In this document: piece by piece, positions 9,901 through 12,763 of the stretch
How the letters are laid out: every line of letters begins with the position of its first letter
Position numbering within the stretch: the stretch's first letter is position 1
NCBI RefSeq assembly: GCF_000003605.2
Contig: NW_003126927.1
Location: 17,576 to 30,338 of the forward strand
Length of the DNA: 12,763 nucleotides
Direction: 5' to 3'
Source: Saccoglossus kowalevskii
Taxonomy: Eukaryota; Hemichordata; Enteropneusta; Harrimaniidae
The notes under the pieces: generated by a model
What the model saw: only the letters and a program-made list of their open reading frames with translations
What the model was told of the DNA's origin: nothing
The model's database searches: none
Translations under genes and position numbers: made by a program

Positions 9901-12306
9901 CAGCGATGTGGGTCGATATCGGAGATGAGACTGACATAGACCCCAGAATGTCTAGCCATCCCCAAGTGATGACGTATCCAACCTGACGTGGGGATTCCAG
10001 ATCTATCTATTGATTCCCTACTGATCATGAACTACTTAGGAGCCCACATTAAATAACATTGCGGGTGTCAATCGAGCATGTTCATCCATGGTATTTGAGT
10101 AGACGCCGAACATCTTTATGGCCATTATTTATTAAACAGAGCACTCTGATCAGTAGTCAGTCTACATGAGAATAGAAGAGGGTCCCCTACAAATGAGCAT
10201 TTATCATACAGATTTCTTTTTACGAGTCTATTTTCTCAGTTGGTTTGGCATATTGGTTTGGTTTTATTGTTCATTGTTGGGGAAAAGCTATTCCCCAGCA
10301 TTAGACATACTCTCAGTGTTGGGGTTAGCAGTCTTCCTTTTTTCCTGTTCTGTCCAAAACAATTGATTTCGACCACACTTCATCCAATATATGGATTCCG
10401 AAGAAAGACTTCAGATCCGGTTCACCAGACATGTAGTCCTTATTATATAAACTTGTTTGCATCATCATTTGCTGCCCCTCCTATTCTGGATGATTTTTTT
10501 TTAGGGTTTAGGGCACCTGGGTATGCTATGAACGAATTCGTTTATTCAAATCTAAATATTTGTTTTTGTAAGGTAATTATGAATTAAATGTAAAATGTTA
10601 AATTATCCCGAGTGGATTTTGTGTACCGACAAGTTATATCACTGGTCATATGCTGTTAAAACTTCTGATAGCGGACTTGATGTATTCAGAGTTCAATTTT
10701 ATTCGTTATTAAAATACATTTAAATAAGGTTGTCATGATTTACTCAATAGTTGTTGATTATAGTGTAATTAAATTACTTCCACGGGATATACCGCATCTC
10801 TCCATAACCATAACTATAAATGTCAGGGTGAGGCCATTGCATTATGTCATAGTATGCACAAAGACGCGAGATTCAAACATAGCGTAACAAGTCCATACTT
10901 TGCGGAATCCTTGTAATAATCTTTTCATTATACATATTCCTGGACCAACCACTAGAACGTATATGCTATGAACTTTGTTTCACTGCTTCACAAGCGACCA
11001 CAATCCTAGTATTGTAGGACGTGGACACCTCGGGCACAACCGCAAAATTACGACATGCTGGAAATTATGGCGATACAATGACAGGTGTGTCGTATGAAAT
11101 CGTCTGTTTCAGGGTGTAATTGGATAACATTAGCGACCATTGTTAAATCACTTTCGTAACCCACCCACTTTCAAAACCCTCACTTTTAGGTAAGTTGTCT
11201 GTCATGGATGATGCAGTTGGTACTGTGGTGGAGGCGTTGAAGACAAGAGGAATGTGGGACGATACGTTATTGATATTCATGAGTGACGTAAGTGATCAAT
11301 ATACTCGATATGCAAGTTTAATTTAGTAATTCAACAAGTTGTTAAGTGTTCATTTTCTGGAGGCAAAATGTTTTGGTAAAAATTGTTAACTTCTCATTCA
11401 AATCGGAAAATTCAGATAATACATGTCAGGACACGCATTTCATATGACGCTGCCACTTTTCATGATTGCATTGCTTAACTATTTTCATAGATAATTTTAT
11501 TTACCTGTAATTATTTACACAGAATGGAGCATTAGCAACGCAGTCGGGGTCCAATTGGCCATTACGGGGAATTGCTGCTACGTTGTTTGAAGGCGCTACT
11601 CGCGTACCAGCATTTATTCATGGGAGTATGTTATCGCAGACTGGATATATAAATAATGAGTACGTTAATGAACGTCAATTACGAATGGGAAATGTTGCTC
11701 AAGACTGAGTTTAGCACTAACAGTCTCGTATAAGAATAATGTTTGTGTTATCATATGTAAGGTAACCTAATTTTGTCGTTATCAAGTTAGATTGTTAATT
11801 AGATATTTTAGATAGTCAGCGCCAGTACAAGTACATAAGATGAAATACTCTTCCAAAAATGTGATGCTGAGCAATACAGAGTACTTCTATATTTGATCTT
11901 GATAGTAGCATTTTTTTCATTAAATCGATACTTTGCATAATTTTTATGTGAAGGTGATGAAAATATGTTGAAATACCCAAAAAAAATTTTTGACACAACT
12001 TTGTTTAACTAAGTTACCTTTCGGATCACAGGTTATGGCACATGGTCGATTTGCATGAAACGATACTATCAATAGCTGGGGCTAAATCTGGTGAGTTGTT
12101 AAAGGATTTGTCAAAAGCAATTGTCAATGATCCGTCACGATATTTTAGATTGAGGTTGCTAAAATATGTTTTGTATTATACACTACAGAACCTGGAATTG
12201 ACGGCATAGATATGTGGGAGACATTCTCCATGGGTAAACCATCGCCAAGAAAAGAATTCGTCTATAATATTGATGATTTTGAGCCTTCCCCCGGTGCTGC
12301 TATCAG
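3897..12306 (+). CDS. Arylsulfatase B-like type II membrane protein, 14 exons, 3' end outside window
   Basis: I joined exons 3897-3959, 5747-5852, 6038-6085, 6648-6804, 6959-7010, 7271-7374, 7555-7679, 8462-8514, 8694-8795, 9142-9205, 11190-11287, 11523-11659, 12032-12090 and 12189-12306. All 13 introns are GT-AG, and the frame stays open for 428 codons plus two bases. The order is: cytosolic tail (1-33), membrane anchor (34-55), Asn/Gly-rich linker (57-73), then a sulfatase domain from about residue 75. It contains the metal pair D85-D86, formylglycine Cys123 in CTPSR, K177 and H179 in GKWHLG, and D324-N325. By motif order and spacing it resembles arylsulfatases B, I and J, which remove sulfate esters, in B from glycosaminoglycans. 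Two positions equivalent to substrate-binding residues are alanine (A266, A342), so activity is doubtful. N-glycosylation sequons occur at N70, N116 and N285. The family call is firm; the exact orthologue and substrate are not known. The first exon is the least certain part. Confidence 0.93.
4563..4800 (+). pseudogene. Broken non-LTR (LINE-type) reverse transcriptase fragment in intron 1
   Basis: In one frame the stretch reads EIINFIKG, a stop at 4587-4589, then [17 protein letters not shown]. This matches the start of the LINE reverse transcriptase domain (K-x-x-S-P-G-x-D-G-I...FK). It continues to LVHCYVP, then the frame moves: IPKDPEK in a second frame (from about 4713) and DICDMGN in a third (from about 4737), equivalent to the TIIPIPKDP...DMGNYRPI region. 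An in-frame stop plus two frame changes show a dead relic. The endonuclease, the YADD core and the 3' end are not visible. It lies in the same orientation as the host gene. Confidence 0.6.
4801..5746. other. Rest of intron 1
   Basis: No exon with conserved coding content is seen. GGTACAA (5340-5346) and TTGTACC (5358-5364) form a small inverted repeat. The frame opening at 5675 runs directly into exon 2 and could serve as an alternative first exon. Confidence 0.4.
5747..5852 (+). CDS. Sulfatase exon 2: signal-anchor membrane segment
   Basis: Pyrimidine-rich acceptor CTTTTTTCAG; donor GTAAGT. It encodes residues 22-56: a basic stretch ([12 protein letters not shown]) followed by about 22 hydrophobic residues (Ile, Leu, Val) at 34-55. 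Positive charges on the N-terminal side predict that the N-terminus faces the cytosol and the catalytic domain the lumen or cell exterior, a type II topology. There is no obvious small-residue signal-peptidase site at the end of the hydrophobic run, so an uncleaved anchor is favoured over a secretory signal. Confidence 0.85.
6038..6085 (+). CDS. Sulfatase exon 3: 48-base juxtamembrane linker exon
   Basis: The acceptor is TTTTGCTAG and the donor GTATGG. With its split codons it adds residues 57-72, [16 protein letters not shown], a Gly/Asn-rich stalk with two Cys (62, 64) and a sequon at N70. The exon is phase 1 at both ends and a multiple of three, so it can be skipped without breaking the frame. 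Confidence 0.75.
6581..6598. repeat. (AAT)6 microsatellite in intron 3
   Basis: Six perfect AAT units about 50 bases upstream of the exon 4 acceptor. Confidence 0.9.
6648..6804 (+). CDS. Sulfatase exon 4: start of catalytic domain, metal Asp pair and FGly Cys
   Basis: Encodes residues 73-124. It opens with the first sulfatase strand, [20 protein letters not shown], where D85 and D86 are the calcium-binding pair, and ends at QPSCT. Cys123 (codon 6797-6799) is the residue that formylglycine-generating enzyme oxidises in active sulfatases. The residue before the Asp pair is Pro84, where arylsulfatase B has Ala. N116 is a sequon. The donor is GTAAGT in phase 2. A second possible acceptor lies 15 bases upstream (exon start 6633). 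Confidence 0.95.
6959..7010 (+). CDS. Sulfatase exon 5: remainder of the FGly signature
   Basis: Acceptor TTCTTCAG, donor GTAATG. It completes Pro125 and encodes [17 protein letters not shown] (126-142). Together with exon 4 this forms [11 protein letters not shown], the PROSITE-type sulfatase signature C-x-P-S-R. Arg127 is the conserved Arg that supports the formylglycine. The intron falls inside the signature. Confidence 0.95.
7271..7374 (+). CDS. Sulfatase exon 6: up to the GKWHLG motif
   Basis: Acceptor TTTACTTTCAG, donor GTAAGT in phase 2. Encodes residues 143-176, including [20 protein letters not shown], which matches arylsulfatase B around its LLPQLLKEAGY segment. The two Cys that human arylsulfatase B has just before this segment are absent here. 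The exon ends inside K177, the first catalytic residue of GKWHLG. Confidence 0.93.
7555..7679 (+). CDS. Sulfatase exon 7: GKWHLG catalytic motif and RGFD
   Basis: Acceptor TTTTTTTGCAG, donor GTAAGT in phase 1. Encodes residues 177-218, including K177 and H179 (equivalents of Lys145 and His147 in human arylsulfatase B), [20 protein letters not shown] and a Gly-rich turn. The DYY-H loop common in the family after the RGFD segment is replaced by [10 protein letters not shown]. Confidence 0.95.
7680..8461. other. Intron 7 (782 bases)
   Basis: AT-rich intron with strong GTAAGT donor and TTTCTAG acceptor. The minus-strand open frame inside it (8026-8289) has no motif and is taken as chance. Confidence 0.6.
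8462..8514 (+). CDS. Sulfatase exon 8
   Basis: Acceptor TTGACTTTCTAG, donor GTGAGT in phase 0. Encodes residues 219-236, [18 protein letters not shown], matching the DFRDG...Y-ST segment of arylsulfatase B, just before the helix that precedes the substrate-binding loop. Confidence 0.93.
8694..8795 (+). CDS. Sulfatase exon 9: substrate loop with the conserved His missing
   Basis: Acceptor CCTTTCTTTGTAG, donor GTAATC; phase 0 at both ends. Encodes residues 237-270: helix [14 protein letters not shown], strand PLYLQFNL, then DTPAKSLE. In human arylsulfatase B the matching loop reads QSVHEPLQ; the His (His242) contacts the sulfate. Anchored on the VPPEY that follows, the His column is Ala266 here. 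Confidence 0.93.
9142..9205 (+). CDS. Sulfatase exon 10
   Basis: Acceptor GTACACACAG, donor GTATGT in phase 1. Encodes residues 271-291: [20 protein letters not shown] and Y291, matching the VPEEY...RHHYAG stretch of arylsulfatase B. N285 is a sequon. Confidence 0.92.
9206..11189. other. Intron 10 (1,984 bases), possible old repeats, unidentified
   Basis: It has fewer AT runs than the other introns between about 9700 and 10600, which suggests inserted DNA. ATCCCCA (9958-9964) pairs with TGGGGAT (9989-9995), and TGGGGAA (10278-10284) pairs with TTCCCCA (10291-10297). A hydrophobic 66-codon frame (10166-10366) and an overlapping 115-codon frame (10240-10587) have no recognised domain, and no transposon protein could be identified on either strand. 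The flanking exons are in phase with each other, so no exon is needed here. Confidence 0.4.
11190..11287 (+). CDS. Sulfatase exon 11: MDDAVG helix and first half of the SDNG metal site
   Basis: Acceptor CTCACTTTTAG, donor GTAAGT in phase 0. Encodes residues 292-324: [16 protein letters not shown], then [13 protein letters not shown]324 is the equivalent of Asp300, a calcium ligand, and the adjacent Asn falls in the next exon. The intron before this exon is the longest in the gene (1,984 bases). Confidence 0.95.
11523..11659 (+). CDS. Sulfatase exon 12: NWPLRG segment with the conserved Lys missing
   Basis: Acceptor TTATTTACACAG; donor GTACGT in phase 2. Encodes residues 325-369: [16 protein letters not shown], then [15 protein letters not shown]. 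Human arylsulfatase B has RGRKWSLWEGG here, with Lys318 binding the sulfate; that Lys is Ala342 in this protein. The surrounding frame of the motif (NWPLRG, L-x-EG, TRVPAF) is well kept. Confidence 0.95.
12032..12090 (+). CDS. Sulfatase exon 13
   Basis: Acceptor CGGATCACAG, donor GTGAGT in phase 1. Completes E370 and encodes [19 protein letters not shown], matching the HISDWLPTLVKLAG segment that closes the main sulfatase sheet; the usual DW is DL here. Confidence 0.92.
12189..12306 (+). CDS. Sulfatase exon 14: last exon visible
   Basis: Acceptor ACACTACAG, donor GTAAGT in phase 2. Encodes residues 390-428 plus two bases, including [20 protein letters not shown] and [11 protein letters not shown], then GAAI and a split codon beginning AG. 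These match the LDGFDVW...SPR and LHNIDP segments of arylsulfatase B. The C-terminal subdomain, which normally opens with a GDWKLI-like strand, is not in the window. Confidence 0.94.
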
Positions 12307-12763
12307 GTAAGTAGTTATATTCAATGTGGGTTGAGCAGATAACCCTTTAATCTATGCAAATTGTAACAAGTTGATATGTAATGAAGAACTGCGCCGTCAG
12401 TTTTCTTCTTTCCAGGTTTATACTCTCGTCATACAATAACCCGTATTGTTCCACTTTGCGCAAGCGATATATGTGATAGCTTGCGTGTACCGATTGGTCC
12501 TAAATATTAATAATAATTGATCATAATCAATATATTTGCAATGAATATTAGTCAACTACGAGTATCCCTTATGATTTGTTGTTGGAAATTTCGGGAATTA
12601 AATGTTTGTTATGTTGTTAAAAATTAGTGGGTGATTAATAATGAAAGTTTAAATTACCGGTACTAGTACGTAGTATATTTCAAAGTGGATAAGTGATTGA
12701 TTGATTTAGTCATCAAGCAAATACGAGCTGCAAAACAATATTCATCTCATTACGTATACCACA
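12307..12763. other. Start of intron 14, running off the window
   Basis: Begins with a strong GTAAGT donor. A good acceptor (TTTCTTCTTTCCAG) at 12402-12415 would open a short frame that stops at 12474-12476, but its product does not resemble the sulfatase C-terminus, so the true next exon is probably downstream of the window. Confidence 0.5.

Noticed and set aside
10240-10587. 115-codon plus-strand frame inside intron 10
   Set aside because: No domain, no start context of note and no splice support; the flanking sulfatase exons join in phase without it.
11808-11998. Two overlapping minus-strand frames in intron 12
   Set aside because: AT-rich chance frames in an intron of the sulfatase, with no motif.
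3897-12306. Reading the locus as a decayed sulfatase pseudogene because active-site residues are missing
   Set aside because: All 14 exons are open, all 13 introns have canonical ends and matching phases, and structural motifs around the changed residues are kept, which argues for a maintained gene.

Overview
The window is nuclear DNA from an animal. It is AT-rich, and its only clearly coding locus is broken into short exons by GT-AG introns of about 100 to 2,000 bases, so most open frames of any length here are chance or repeat-derived. A sulfatase of animal arylsulfatase B type, together with a repeat unit ending in a GGAC/ACGG tetranucleotide tail, fits a marine invertebrate. A mollusc or other lophotrochozoan is my best guess, but the sequence does not settle the phylum.

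Layout. Positions 1-3850 are intergenic. A possible coiled-coil exon of a minus-strand gene lies at 876-948, with a weaker partner at 561-665. A repeat-rich block runs from about 1851 to 3548: two diverged direct copies about 1.59 kb apart enclose a cluster of related short repeats, which is itself bounded by a 10-base inverted repeat. A TATA box and initiator at 3852-3887 lead into a plus-strand gene that fills the rest of the window. Fourteen exons between 3897 and 12306 join in frame across 13 introns. They give 428 codons plus two bases of a type II membrane-anchored sulfatase; the C-terminal exons lie beyond the window. Intron 1 holds a broken non-LTR reverse transcriptase fragment. Intron 10, the longest at 1,984 bases, holds only unidentified, repeat-like sequence.

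Biology. The protein keeps the formylglycine signature CTPSR, the metal-binding Asp pairs and the GKWHLG motif. Aligned by eye to human arylsulfatase B, however, it has alanine where two substrate-contacting residues sit (His242 and Lys318 in the human enzyme). Every exon is open and every splice site canonical, so this does not look like a decayed gene. The best reading is an intact, membrane-tethered sulfatase homologue whose catalysis is altered or lost. That is the most interesting point in the window.
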